Below, in pieces: positions 10,272-21,700 of a DNA stretch of 27,180 bases. Both the position numbers and the translations under genes were made by a program. Below the pieces are notes generated by a model, which saw only the letters and a list, made by a program, of their open reading frames with translations, made no database searches and was not told the DNA's origin. Source of the stretch: Phallusia fumigata (lineage: Eukaryota > Chordata > Ascidiacea > Phlebobranchia > Ascidiidae); the NCBI GenBank assembly GCA_008931825.1, contig QXVZ01029965.1:1-27180 (forward strand). Reading direction: 5' to 3'. Position 1 is the first letter of the stretch. Every line of letters begins with the position of its first letter.

Positions 10272-13200
10272 ATGGCACACCTTCTTGGAAGTAAATATTG
10301 CTTGGAAAGTTTGCGTCATGATATCAAGGATGTTGAAGAAATTGTCACAGAAATTGCATCAAGAGTGGGAGTGGTTAGTTTGGCTACAACAATGTCACAC
10401 TGTGTTATTACTTATTTTTGTTTCATGTTACCATATTTTACAGGTCAAAGCACAATCATGGAAGTTTCCAGACAAACTTTCTTCAGATGTTAACATAGAA
10501 ATATTGCTGGACGATTGTAGCTTCATCGATAATGAAGAAGAGGACAATCAAGTTGCTCATGTTATGTTGTATGACCTTCTCATTGACAGGTAGTATAAAA
10601 GTAGTTTGTCAAAGGATATTATATTTTAACAAACATATACAATATCGAACGATGCAGGTTGCTGTACACACTTCACAGCTTTACAAGATACAATGAACTT
10701 CTTTTGTCACCCGAGGCTGATTCACCAGGCAAGCAAGCATCTAGATCCTCATCTTCAATGTCAGCTGGTTTAACTACCAAGAGATGTTGGAATAGAATGA
10801 CACAACTAGCTGCTGTCATGCAACAGCTGGCACAAGAGGTTAAGGACATTCTATGATATTGTTGTTTGGTTTCAAGCTTGATAAGCTGGAAAAAGAAGGC
10901 TAGTTTTAAATTTATATTATTACTTTACAAGGTGGAAAGAAAGTCAGCAAGGATTAAATCTACAGAAGAACTTTCCAGCCATCCAACAAAAGAATATAAA
11001 AGTTCTGAAACTGCAGCATCTCACTCTAATAGTGGTAATCAATGTAGAGTGACTGTCTAATTTCTACAGCATGTAGTTACTCTTAAAAACCTCTAGAACA
11101 GCAAATATCGCATGAAATTGCCCACCGAAATACACAGACAGTGGAAACTGCATACAGCTCTTGTGAAATCTGTTCAAGAACGCAAGCATGCCTGCATGAA
11201 GTTGGAAAGTAAGATTTATTTTTGCAGACATAGTGTGGTAACACAAATAAACAAAAAAAAGGTACACAAAAAGTACAATTGCAACATGTTTTCCAGGTCA
11301 GTTGTAAAACTTTGTAAGTCACAAGGTTTACCAACAGCTTTGGAAGATTACATTTCAAAACAATCAGATTCCTCATTGATGTCAATTGCTGAAATATCCA
11401 GGTTTGATACAACTTGTTGTAACATTACATATTTGTACAGTACAAAGCTAGTTTGCTTGGCCAGTGAACATGAAACAAACCATATTGGTTGCACACAGAT
11501 GGAAAAATCTTCAAACCAAGGATTTGTCAAGAATTGACCGCCACCTGGAAAGTCTTGTAAAACAAATAAAGCCACTTAAAGAGCAATTATCTGAAGCAGA
11601 AAAACAGAAGTCTAGTGCCAATGCTGAAATCCAGCGCCTTAAGACTCTGGCAGAGTACAGAGAAAAAGAATTTAGTGAAGAGCAAAAGCGAAGGGAATTG
11701 AAGCTAAAAGAGGTTTGTGTAGCACACAAAATTGCCACCGATTGTGCTTCAATTTTAAAATGTGATCGCATCAATTTGATTAGGGTAAGAAAATAACATT
11801 AATAAAACTTTTTTGTAATGTGCTTTTAGAACGTTAAGTCACAGCAAAAACTACTTGAAGAATTTACAATTAAAAACTCTCAACTAGTGGAAGATTCTTC
11901 AGCTTTTCAACAACAATTATCAGAGATCAAAGATGAATTGTTAAGAAAACATCGTGAATGTATCCAATTGGGTATGCATAAAACAATTTGAGTTGAATGA
12001 AAGTGATTAAATTATGGTTTGGGATTTCAGAAAATGAAAGGGCAAAGTTGAAGGAAGAATCCACAGTCAATCGAAAATTCCAAACAGACTCTGTGAAGCT
12101 GCAATCAGAGACAACTGAACTCCGCAAAACTGTTAAACAATTGGAGGAAAGGTTAAAACTGTCATATGCACAACTTGAGAAAGAAGTCACAAAAAATACA
12201 ACTTTGTCAAGCCATGAGCAGGTATTTAGAATAATCATTTCACTCAAAATAAAGGTCCTATTTGACCCACTACTTGTACTGTTTTACATGTTTTCAGGCT
12301 ATGCAAGAAAAGCAAACTGGCTTACTGAAACGGTTGGATGAGCTGGATGAAGAATGTGAGGACTTGAGGGAGCGATTGTGTATGGCTGAAGAGGAAAAAG
12401 ATGAAATGGAAGAATCTGCAAGCTGTGATGTTGAAAGAAACAAGTCACTGCAAGAAAAGCTAAATTCAAAAGAGGTACCTACAAAACATCACTAAACCTA
12501 CATAAACACTGTTTATTTTTGTGAGTTGTGGTTTTTCTATTTGACTTTTCTTAAAACTGATGAATTCTAGGAACTTGCAACAATTCTACAGAAGGACAAA
12601 GAAACACTTGAGAGGCGAGGTAAAGATTTGGCTGCACAGGTAGATGATATTCAAGCTCAGGTGGAAGAGTACATTGAAAGAGAACGCCTGCTAGTTGCCT
12701 ATCCAGACCTTCATAAAAATGAAGTGCGACTGCCTGACAGTAAGTCCCCGAATCTTTTTTTCAAAATCTTCTTTGCTTATGAATGCATGTTTGTGGTATG
12801 TTTACACCTAAAAAATGATTTACAAGAATACTGCAATGTCTTTTGTACAACTTTATGCTTAACAAAATAAAAAACATGCAGTATATATTGCATACAGGTT
12901 CCGGTGAAGTATTTACCGACATGCAGAGACAGATTGAAGCCAATAATTTACGGATCGCTCTCCTGGAAAAGGAAAACCGTTCACTAACAAAAACCCTTTC
13001 CAGCATATCTCGTTCCAGTCATGGTGGCAGCGATAATTCATATGGTTCGGATGAAAGTGAGGAGCATTACAACAATGAAAACAAAATTAAGGTAGCCACC
13101 GACAGAGCGCAGTGTATTGTTGAAATTGGTAAAACAANGCGATAATTCATATGGTTCGGATGAAAGTGAGGAGCATTACAACAATGAAAACAAAATTAAG

Positions 13201-15264
13201 GTAGCCACCGACAGAGCGCAGTGTATTGTTGAAATTGGTAAAACAATGAAAACTTCAAAAAAGAAACAAAATTGTGTATTTGCAGCCAATACAATTGTGG
13301 AGAAAGACTAAAGATGAGGATAATGTATCCTATAGAAGCAGCACAATAAGGTACTAAAAAGTATAACCAATAGTAGTAGTTAAAAATGTCAACAAGGAAA
13401 TAAATATATTTCCAAATGTTCACAGTGCAACAGGTTTTCCCAAGAAAATCAGCTCAAAATCTGAAAGAGGTAAACACTCACATTCTGAGAGTTTTCTTTC
13501 TGACAAATCACACCGGAGCAATGTCATTGAAGCATACCGAAATATCAAGCAACAACAAAAGGTAGTCGTAAGAATACAATTGCAACAGCAAGCAAATATG
13601 CCATACCCCACATAGGTATTGAAATATACAATCACTTGTGTAAAATGCAGCCAAATAGAAAGATTGCTTGCTTAAGGAACTGGTAGATGAGAGCCCTGTG
13701 AATACAGGTTTGCTGGTATGCAACAAAAGGAAAATTGTGTCATTGTGTTATGACGAATATCATGTAGTGCAAAACATTGGGAAAATGTATCATCTGCTTA
13801 AACAAGACAAATATGATGTACCAACGAACATAGCAATTAATTTAATAAACTTATCATCGATAGTTACTCATGACATATGTCGCTGCTTGGTTTTTGATTC
13901 AGATTTGATTNCATTACAACAATGAAAACAAAATTCAGGTAGCCACCGACAGAGCGCAACGTATTGTTGAAATTTATAAAACATTGAAAACTTCAAAAAA
14001 GAAACAAAATTGTGTATTTGCAGCCAATACAGTTGTGGAGAAAGACTAAAGATGAGGATAATGTATCCTATACAAGCAGCACAATAAGGTACTAAAAAGT
14101 ATAACCAATAGTAGTAGTTAAAAATTTCAACAAGGAAATAAATATACTTCCAAATGTTCACAGTGCAACAGTTTTTCCCAAGAAAATCAGCTCAAAATCT
14201 GAAAGAGGTAAACACTCACATTCTGAGAGTTTTCTTTCTGACAAATCACACCGAAGCAATGTCATTGAAGCATACCGAAATATCAAGCAACAACAAAAGG
14301 TAGTCGTAAGAACACAACTGCAACAGCAAACAAATATGCCATACCCCCCATAGGTATTGAAATATACAATAACTTGTGTAAAATGCAGCCAAATAGAAAG
14401 ATTGCTTGTCTAAGGAACTGGTAGATGAGACCCCTGTGAATACAAGTTTGCTGGTATGCAACAAAAGGAAAATTGTGTCATTGTGTTATGATGAATATCA
14501 TGTAGTGCAAAACATTGGGAAAATGTATCATCTGCTTAAACAAGACAAATATGATGTACCAACAAACATAGCCATTAATTTAATAAACTTATCATCGATA
14601 GTTACTCGTGGCATACGTCGCTGCTTGGTTTTTGATTCAGATTTGATTTGACTTTTCAAGATCCAGTTTATCCGAAGACATTTGCTTGAAGCCTAACGTT
14701 ATCAATAGTGGTTTATACATAGAATCACCCTAATTGAACACATTAGTGTCCCAATCCTAAAATTCTTTTGACCTGAAAAAAATTATTGATACGGTACAAA
14801 CCTTATGCACTGAATACTAGAGTCTTGTACACTGCAAAAAATGCAGTGGTGTAAAGCAAAACAAACAGGAAGCAGTTGTTACAAATAAATACCATGCACC
14901 AGTGTATGAATGCACCATGGAGCAACTTTTATCAAGAATCAGCAAAGATGTGGATAAACTAAAGTTTTTTGTTAAAATCAGAAACCAACTGTACCTCAAA
15001 TTTCATCTGAATTGACCAAGGTTTACTGTAACATATTAAAAATATGAACAAAATTGGAAAAGTTATTGGGTAGCAGCATAGTTTTTTTTCCGGTGGGGAT
15101 CGACTTGTATGGGAGTCTCTATTCAACAAGTGTTTATTTATACAATATAGGAACCACAAACCAGATCATCATTTCATATTGGACCAGGCAAGCAGCGCAG
15201 CAAGACACCTTCAACATCAACCCCTAATTCTGGGCGTAGTGCATTGCTTAAACCGTGGACATAA
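10272..15264 (+). CDS. CCDC157: Coiled-coil domain-containing protein 157
   Basis: Fourteen exons join in phase: 10272-10373, 10444-10589, 10658-10838, 10932-11034, 11097-11208, 11297-11401, 11499-11712 (or to 11784), 11830-11971, 12031-12221, 12298-12474, 12571-12739, 12898-13128, 13434-13561 and 15151-15264 (TAA). They encode about 704 residues; human CCDC157 has about 750. The N-terminus (MAHLLGSKYCLESLRHDI, then SWKFPD and LLIDRLLYTL) is characteristic of the family. CEICSRTQACLHEVGK and VVKLCKSQGLPTALEDY follow, then long coiled coil from about residue 255 to 590, and a basic, Ser-rich tail ending in ALLKPWT. Vertebrate CCDC157 is linked to Golgi-related trafficking and spermatogenesis, but its mechanism is poorly defined. 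Exon 12 to 13 uses a weak donor (ATTG|GTAAAA), the least certain junction. Parts of exons 12-13 are duplicated after the Ns at 13138 and 13911. Confidence 0.85.
13030..13137. repeat. Exact 108-bp direct duplication, copy 1 (CCDC157 exon 12)
   Basis: From gcgataattcatatgg to ggtaaaacaa this is identical to 13139-13246. A single N at 13138 lies between the two copies. It covers the SDNSYGSDESEEHYNNE coding part of exon 12. Confidence 0.95.
13139..13246. repeat. Exact 108-bp direct duplication, copy 2
   Basis: This copy is identical to 13030-13137 and continues into the downstream intron, whereas copy 1 stops dead at the N. That is the signature of two overlapping contigs joined end to end. Removing one copy plus the N restores one continuous exon 12. 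Confidence 0.95.
13174..13910. repeat. 737-bp duplication, copy A (CCDC157 exons 12-13 and introns)
   Basis: From cattacaacaatg to cagatttgatt this is repeated as 13912-14648 at a constant offset of 738. By eye I count about 27 substitutions and no indels, about 3.7%. The copy includes exon 13 (13434-13561) with an intact acceptor and donor. Confidence 0.95.
13912..14648. repeat. 737-bp duplication, copy B, starting at an N
   Basis: This is the diverged second copy of 13174-13910. It starts at the N and continues into unique intron, while copy A ends at that N. It contains the counterpart of exon 13 (14172-14299), with the reading frame intact. The exon 12 donor used in copy A (ATTG|GTAAAA) reads ATTTATAAAA here and is lost, while an upstream CAG|GTAGCC (13934-13942) is improved. 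Most likely the second allele; a true tandem duplication is possible. Confidence 0.9.
14649..15150 (+). other. Rest of the last CCDC157 intron
   Basis: About 500 bp of intron precede the terminal exon acceptor at 15149-15150. I see no coding segment, repeat or RNA gene here. Confidence 0.5.
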
Positions 15265-15351
15265 AATTAAACATATTGCAAGATTATAAAGGCAATTGTA
15301 ACACAGCATAGTACCAAAACGCTGGCTGTAGTAAAACTGCTTAAAGCCCTT

Positions 15352-17359
15352 TTACGATAATTGGCACAAACCTTCTTGGGACTTCAGCAATTCCGGCCTA
15401 GTAAACCCATCACCCCATTTGGGCTGGGATACAAGTTCAGGTTTTTCCCCACACATGGGACACAACTTGTTTCTCAAAGATGATGATCTTAACCATATGA
15501 TGAGATTATGTCGCTCCGAATCTTCACTGGATATTTCCACAGCACCATGTCTATGTTGGCCTCGATGTAAAATGCCATAACCCACTTTGTGTTTTACCTC
15601 AGTGGTGTGCAGCATGTTAATGGGTTCCTGACAAATATGATTACAAGTAAATTATTATATTTTAATAGTTAGTTTAGACTAGGTTGCATGCATATAGGTT
15701 TCAAACCTTTCAAAAACAATTAATATAATTTTGATAGTTGTTTTTTCAATGTAAAGTTATTTTGTAATTTGTAATGTACAAATTACCATGAGTGTAACTG
15801 TGATGACCTCGACATAAAGCAAATTTCTGCACCCAATTTTAAAATGCAGGCCTGGTTTACAATATTTATTTTTTCAAAACCATCTACATTTAGATGTAAA
15901 ACTGTGTGTGTGACATCTTTGGTGCTACTGTGCTTAATACTAATTCGCCAATGCATACCGATTTCATATTTCCAAAATACAAACTTCCATCCTGAAAAAA
16001 CTTTCCTAGGCAAATGTTTAACGTCACTTCAGCATTGTCATAGTGGTAGGAAAGGTCCAAGTCTTCACCATGCTTGTACTTAACAGTGAAAGCTTTATGA
16101 GAATCCAAACCATCACCAACCCATTCAGGCAGCAATAGCCTAGCTATTGGGTAGATGTAATTCACTCTAAAATCATCGAGAAATCCTGAATCAAATCCAA
16201 GCTCATTTAACAAAATCTGAAGGCAAAAATCAGAACATGTACATTTAATTAAAAATATCTCTAAAACCACAAAATAGAATTGTGATACCCCATAATTATT
16301 CATTGTGTTTGGCCGACCCTTGGGAGCATCACTTGATTCAAAGCTGCACATTTCCTCAATGAATTCATCACAAAATTTTTTTGTAAATACAGGAAATCTC
16401 CAAACTTTTTCGGCACATGTTTCAGTCATAGAAGCAATACTACTTGCTGTAGCCTGTGCTGACTGGGAAATTGCAACCATTTCTAAAAAGTTTGGGTGAA
16501 GAAACTCTCTCTAAAAAACATTTTGCCCATACTGAAAGTGGAATACTGTTTTAAACCAAACCAAATGGAAATTTAGTGGCATGTAGATAAAATGCCATGG
16601 AGAGTCTGAATATGCTAAGAATTTTATAGCAGAAAACAAAATGAATTGCAGCTAAATGTAGGTATTTAACTTTTCATTTAAACAAGCTTATATGTTTGTC
16701 TTTATTTTCCTTGGTTGGTGCCACAACGCCTGAATGCATTATGCTTACAATGAGTCCACTGTCAAGATATATACCTCATTGTAGTTCTGTTGGATCATTT
16801 TAAATTTAATTTTTTGACTTCAATTTGGGTCAACACATTGGGTTCCACTTTGTTGGAGCAATGCTGCTTAAGTTTCTAGCTCAGGGAACACAAGTGGCCG
16901 AGTCAGGATTAGAACCCACAACCAAGCTAACCACTCTACCATCTTAACAGCATTTAAAACTCTTTATTTTGAAATCCATATTAATGAGCCTTTTCGTACC
17001 TTCAAAACAAATAAATGTGGGTGTTTTCGTGTGTAGCAGGTGGCGATTGTTGCAGCTCTTTCAATGCCTTTTTCACTAAGCCGCTTCCGCCGTTCCTGTT
17101 CAACATGAAGATCTGACACAATAGCGTCTAGTTCTTCCTCTGTCGCTCCTTTCCTTCTCAACTCCTAAATTATAAAAACACAGATTTATTATTCCGCACA
17201 TCTCTTTAAGACAAACTAAGTACAATTGTAACGTACCGAAGCAACTTTATCGTCAAGATAACTGTCAAAATCAACGTGAATGTTGTATTTTGCAATAAAA
17301 TAGTTATTAGTGAATAAACAAGCGCATACGAATGCCCCACTGTTTGAGCTTGTATCCAT
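15352..17359 (-). CDS. OGFOD2: 2-oxoglutarate and Fe(II)-dependent oxygenase domain protein 2
   Basis: Five minus-strand exons, 17359-17237, 17164-17000, 16510-16289, 16216-15959 and 15627-15352 (TAA), all phase 0, encode 347 residues; human OGFOD2 has 350. The N-terminus has ACLFTNNYFIAKYNIHV and EQERRKRLSEKG. Then come VWRFPVFTKKFCDEF, DAPKGRPNTMNNYG and the P4H-type catalytic domain. Metal ligands are visible as H228 and D230 in SYHYDNAEVTLN and H283 in HRHGA; R295 in ERHNLIIWL is placed to bind 2-oxoglutarate. A CPMC motif (residues 312-315) and GDGFTR close the protein, as in vertebrates. All catalytic residues are present, so it should be active, but the substrate is unknown in the family. 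No acceptor was clear near the start, unlike its neighbours. It converges with CCDC157, 87 bp stop to stop. Confidence 0.93.
16511..16999 (-). other. OGFOD2 intron 2 containing a SINE
   Basis: This is the 489-bp intron between the VLK exon and the REFLHPNFLE exon. Its upstream part, in minus-strand terms, is filled by the SINE at about 16710-16955. Nothing else was seen. Confidence 0.6.
16710..16955 (-). mobile_element. tRNA-derived SINE, best copy in the window
   Basis: On the minus strand the head has an A-box-like TGGTAGAGTGGTTAGC (16941-16926) and a B-box-like GGGTTCTAATCC (16917-16906), about 9 bp apart. That is closer than in a normal tRNA and points to a decayed tRNA-like promoter. 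A body of about 180 bp follows that recurs at 4205-4705 and about 7750-7960. No 3' CCA end or full cloverleaf can be folded, so it is not a working tRNA gene. Confidence 0.7.
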
Positions 17360-18705
17360 TGTGTCTTTTTTATTTGTAGTTTATGTTCAAGCACATTTTT
17401 ATTGTGTTTACGCAATCAACAACAACAACAATCCCGCTATGCTGTTTGTTTAGTGTGACAGCTACTAAGGGGAACACCCTTCGTTGTTTTGCTATTTTTT
17501 TATGGGGGAGAGGTGATCGGGTTATATCTTTTGTGAGATTTAAATACAGTTGTTATAGTCTATAAAATATGCACATTTTCGTTACTGTGTTGGTTATTTA
17601 ACACAACTATCGCCTTTTTAATAAAAATAGCAAAGTATAATTTAACGCATGAGTGCACACAGATTCAGCGTGGTGCTGGTGGATGTGGACTTAAATACAA
17701 TCACTAGAGAAAAGTTGTACCCAAAATCTTAGGGTTGAGACTGAGAGTTGAGGCAATAGCCTAGCCAGCCAAATATTTCCGAGGGTAATCTATATTAATA
17801 CACAACTAAAAAGATTTTTTCCGGGGTTAACCTATCTTGATGTACAATCTAGAAATTCCGGAGTGCATCTCATGGTAAAATATAAGGTTTCTCACAAGCA
17901 TTTAAAAAACAGAGTTATAAAACCGTGTTTAGTGAGGAACAGGTCTAATATTGTTTCGATAGTCAGCAAGAACTGTTAGCTGTTAAGACAAGTAATCTAA
18001 AAAACTCATTTTATGGTTGTGTATTTTTTTAAAAAGTTTTTAGGGACAATATATTCGCATCAGTTCACAACTGTTAGTCTGTTATTTAGTGACATTACAG
18101 TGGCCACAATAAAATCATCATGCCATTTTATTCTATATGAGCTAGATTTGTTTTGTAAAGATGCTTTTAACAGCTTATAAATACTGCACATTTTGAGCAT
18201 AATACTATTTACACTTTAATGTCTCAGCTACCCTTTCCATTAAACAAGCATGGGAACTTTCTTCCTCAGATGGCTTTAGTTCCAATGGTTTTAAACCTTT
18301 TTGAACTTTATGTGACACATAGCTGTGACCCATCTAAAAAATTTAATTAAGAGAAGGCATGTGAATTTTTTTTTGTCCCAAGTCATCATAGTTAGTCCAA
18401 GTAAAAAATAAGATTTGGAGTCTTTTTAAATTGGTTTTACTCACTTTCTCTAAAAATTTGCTTAAAAAAATTCATCCTCTACTGAAAGATTATTACCCCC
18501 TCAGATGTTCCCTAATTCTATGTGGGTGGAGAACCCAGGTTGAAAACCACATGTCTACACAAATCAAATTGTGCTTGCACACTGGGTGAATTATAGTTGT
18601 ATAACCTATATTTAACTTGTAAATATATGAGATTGTGTGATTTTTAAATACTAATCTGTTTATGTCATCTTTGCTTGAATAAGGTTTTTTCAACATTGAA
18701 AATAG
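17360..18705. promoter_or_regulatory. Divergent intergenic region between OGFOD2 and GNL2
   Basis: This is 1.35 kb between two head-to-head genes. It includes a small (CAA)n run near 17417 and two imperfect copies of a ttccgaggg/ttccggggt plus aatctatatt/aacctatctt block (about 17777-17871). No core promoter motif is clear. The minus-strand frame at 18493-18696 has no recognisable similarity. Confidence 0.4.
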
Positions 18706-18717
18706 AAATCCAACAAA

Positions 18718-21700
18718 ATGGCCAAAATCAAGCCATTCAGAAGTAGGGGGAAAAAGACAATCAGTAAATCCAATGCAAGTACAAATCCAGGTAACTTGTG
18801 CTACAGTTTGTTATTGAAACCATTTTAATAAACTTTGTACTCTTACAGATCGCCTACAGGTGGTGGCCAAAGGGGGACAAAACATGCGGTCCCAATCGAC
18901 AATCAAAAGATTAAATATGTACAAAGGTGGAAAGCCGATCAGGTTATATACTTATTTTCAATACTCTAAATAAATGTGTTTCTTTTATTGTTTGGAGAGA
19001 CATAAGTTCTGGTCCTATAAAAATCACATAGTATTATTAGGCACAATAAAAGTTTGTGCTGTCTAATGTTGCTGTGTAATGTATATTGCAGAAATCGGAA
19101 AGGACAAGTCATTAAAGCAGCAGAATTTCAATCAGAGGTTGCATCAGGAGTTCAAGCTCGAGTGGAGCCAAACAGGAGGTGGTTTGGTATGTAATTGTAT
19201 TCTAGTAATTTCACATGCAACATGCACTATTTTAAACGTTTTTCTTCTTCAGGAAACACTCGTGTTATATCTCAAAACAGTTTGCAGAAGTTTCAAACAG
19301 AAATTGGTAAAGTTATCAAAGACCCTTATCAGATGATTTTGAAGCCAAGCAAACTTCCGATGTCTTTGTTGCATGATCGAGCTAAGGTAGGATTAATAAC
19401 AACTTTAATGTGAATGTGAAATTTAAGGTGTACGTCTATTTTTAACACAGCAAATGCACAGAGTATTAAGTGAGAGCCACAATCTTTAGTTGCATAAATT
19501 TAATGCTGGACAATGGTGCTAACTCTGCTTGTTTTCTGCAGACTGCCCGAGTCCACATTCTTGACACAGAAAGTTTCGAGTCAACATTTGGCAAAAAGTC
19601 AAAGCGGAAACGCCCAAATATTGCGGTCGCCGATCTATCAGAACTTAACTCCCAGGTATGCATAGCAAATATCTGTATCTTCTCAGCGTTGGGTAGGGTT
19701 GCCAACTCTGTTAAGCTGCAGTAAAGTACATGAAAACTTGAGTGATATTTTATCAAATTATGGCTAGATTAAGGACCCCATCACTACCTTGTATAATATG
19801 CTAAATTTATTTTGGTCCTTCAGGTCTTGGTTCAGAAATTTAACCACAAGTCAAAATGATTTTAAAATAAAGGACAATAAGCGTTTTTTCAAATCTCAAT
19901 AAAGGACAAGAACAAATAGAACTGAATAAAGGATTGTCCTTTGAAATAAAGGACAGTTGGCAACCTCAGCTTTGGGTTTTGCAAGTGAGAATATTTTAAA
20001 CTTTTAGGTTGCTACAAGTACTGAGGCATATGATGCTGAAAAAGACGAGGACTTAGTAAGGGACAGTGATGGAACCCATGAAATTGCAGCAGCATTCTAC
20101 AACAATGCTGGTCAGTCAAGAAGGATTTGGAATGAATTGTACAAAGTATGGTTGTTTACTCACATTCAAAATGTTGACATGGCTCTAAGATCTGCATCCT
20201 AATTTTTTTAGGTCTTGGATTGCTCTGATGTTGTTATTGAGGTTTTGGATGCACGAGATCCAATGGGAACAAGATGTGGCAGAGTTGAAAAGTATCTCAC
20301 ACAAGAAAAACCTCACAAGCACCTGATATTTGTACTCAACAAGGTGGACCTTGTGCCAACTTGGGTGACAGTAAGTACATAACTATTACTAACAACTTTA
20401 AATCAATGCTGTATTGAGGTTTTTAAACATCATTTTATGCAGAAAGCGTGGGTGGCCACATTGTCAAGTGAACACCCAACAGTTGCGTTTCATGCCTCGA
20501 TCACAAACCCTTTTGGAAAAGGAGCTCTTATCAACTTGCTGCGCCAATTTGGAAAGGTAGGTGTGAAAGTAATCATATTTTTTTGACTTTTAAAATAGTT
20601 AGATGTGTATTAGATAATCTGCGTTTTAGCTTCATTCTGAAAAGAAAAACATCAGTTGTGGTTTTATTGGTTATCCCAATGTTGGTAAAAGTTCCATTAT
20701 TAATACTTTGAGGAAAAAGAAAGTCTGCAAAGTTGCTCCTCTTGCTGGAGAAACTAAGGTAAAGTTAACAGTGTGATTCTATTTTTCTACAACTACATTA
20801 AATACTTTGTGTTTTCTTCAGGTGTGGCAATATATTACTCTTATGAAACGTATCTTTCTAGTGGATTGTCCTGGAATTGTACAACCAAGTGGTGACACTG
20901 AAACTGAAATTATTTTGAAAGGAGTGGTAAGCATATCACTTACTTTGGCAAGTTTGTTAAGTATAGATTAGAACTCACAACCTTGCAAGCAGAATGCAGC
21001 TGTGGTAATCAGCCAGCTATATTGGTGGCAATTGGTCAGTTTCTCTAAAAATGTTTAAAAGCTCATCTTATAGCTCGAGCTTTTGCTAGGTTCGTGTCGA
21101 GTATGTGCAAGAACCTGACCAACATATAGCTGAAATTCTGCATCGGGTCAAGCCGGAATATATGGCCCGCCAGTACCAATTAACAGAATGGAAGGATTCT
21201 GAAGACTTCCTCACACAGATGGCAAACAGAATGGGAAAACTTTTGAAGGTGACAAGTTAGAAAGAGTTTAATAAAACTTTGTCTAGTTGGTGTTGCTTTA
21301 CTTTACGATTGGTGTTTCAGGGCGGACTACCTGATTGGAAAACTGTCTCCAAAATGATTCTTAACGATTGGCAGAGAGGTAGAATCCCATACTTTGTACG
21401 ACCCCCCGGATTTAAAGACAAAATAGAGGTTTGAATACTAAACACAACACTTCAAATACAGTTTTGACACTTAAACTTTTGTAGGGGGCTTACTTTTTGT
21501 AGTGCCTATATTAGATTTTTTTTCAGCATTGTGCATTGTTTACCTTATTTATTGTCTTAGACCACGGAATCCGACAATAAAACCGATACACCAGCAACAG
21601 ACACTACCGTCGAAAAGGCCGAAGCCGATAAACCACCGACTGCTGCTGATCTGGAAAAGCAACTTGAACCGGTGGAACAAGATCTTGCGCAAGTAAAAGT

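Noticed and set aside
15844-16083. Plus-strand frame, also similar frames at 11083-11412 and 11511-11774 on the minus strand.
   Set aside because: They lie opposite confirmed OGFOD2 and CCDC157 exons and are antisense shadows.
16906-16941. A possible tRNA gene, from A-box-like and B-box-like words on the minus strand.
   Set aside because: No full cloverleaf or paired acceptor stem was found, the spacing between the boxes is too short, and related sequence recurs at 4205 and 7750, so it is a SINE head.
18675-18685. TTGAATAAG followed by GT, like the 3' end of the Ciona spliced leader and its donor, upstream of GNL2.
   Set aside because: Only about 11 of 16 leader bases match, and no Sm site or stem-loops of an SL RNA gene are visible. 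Likely coincidence.
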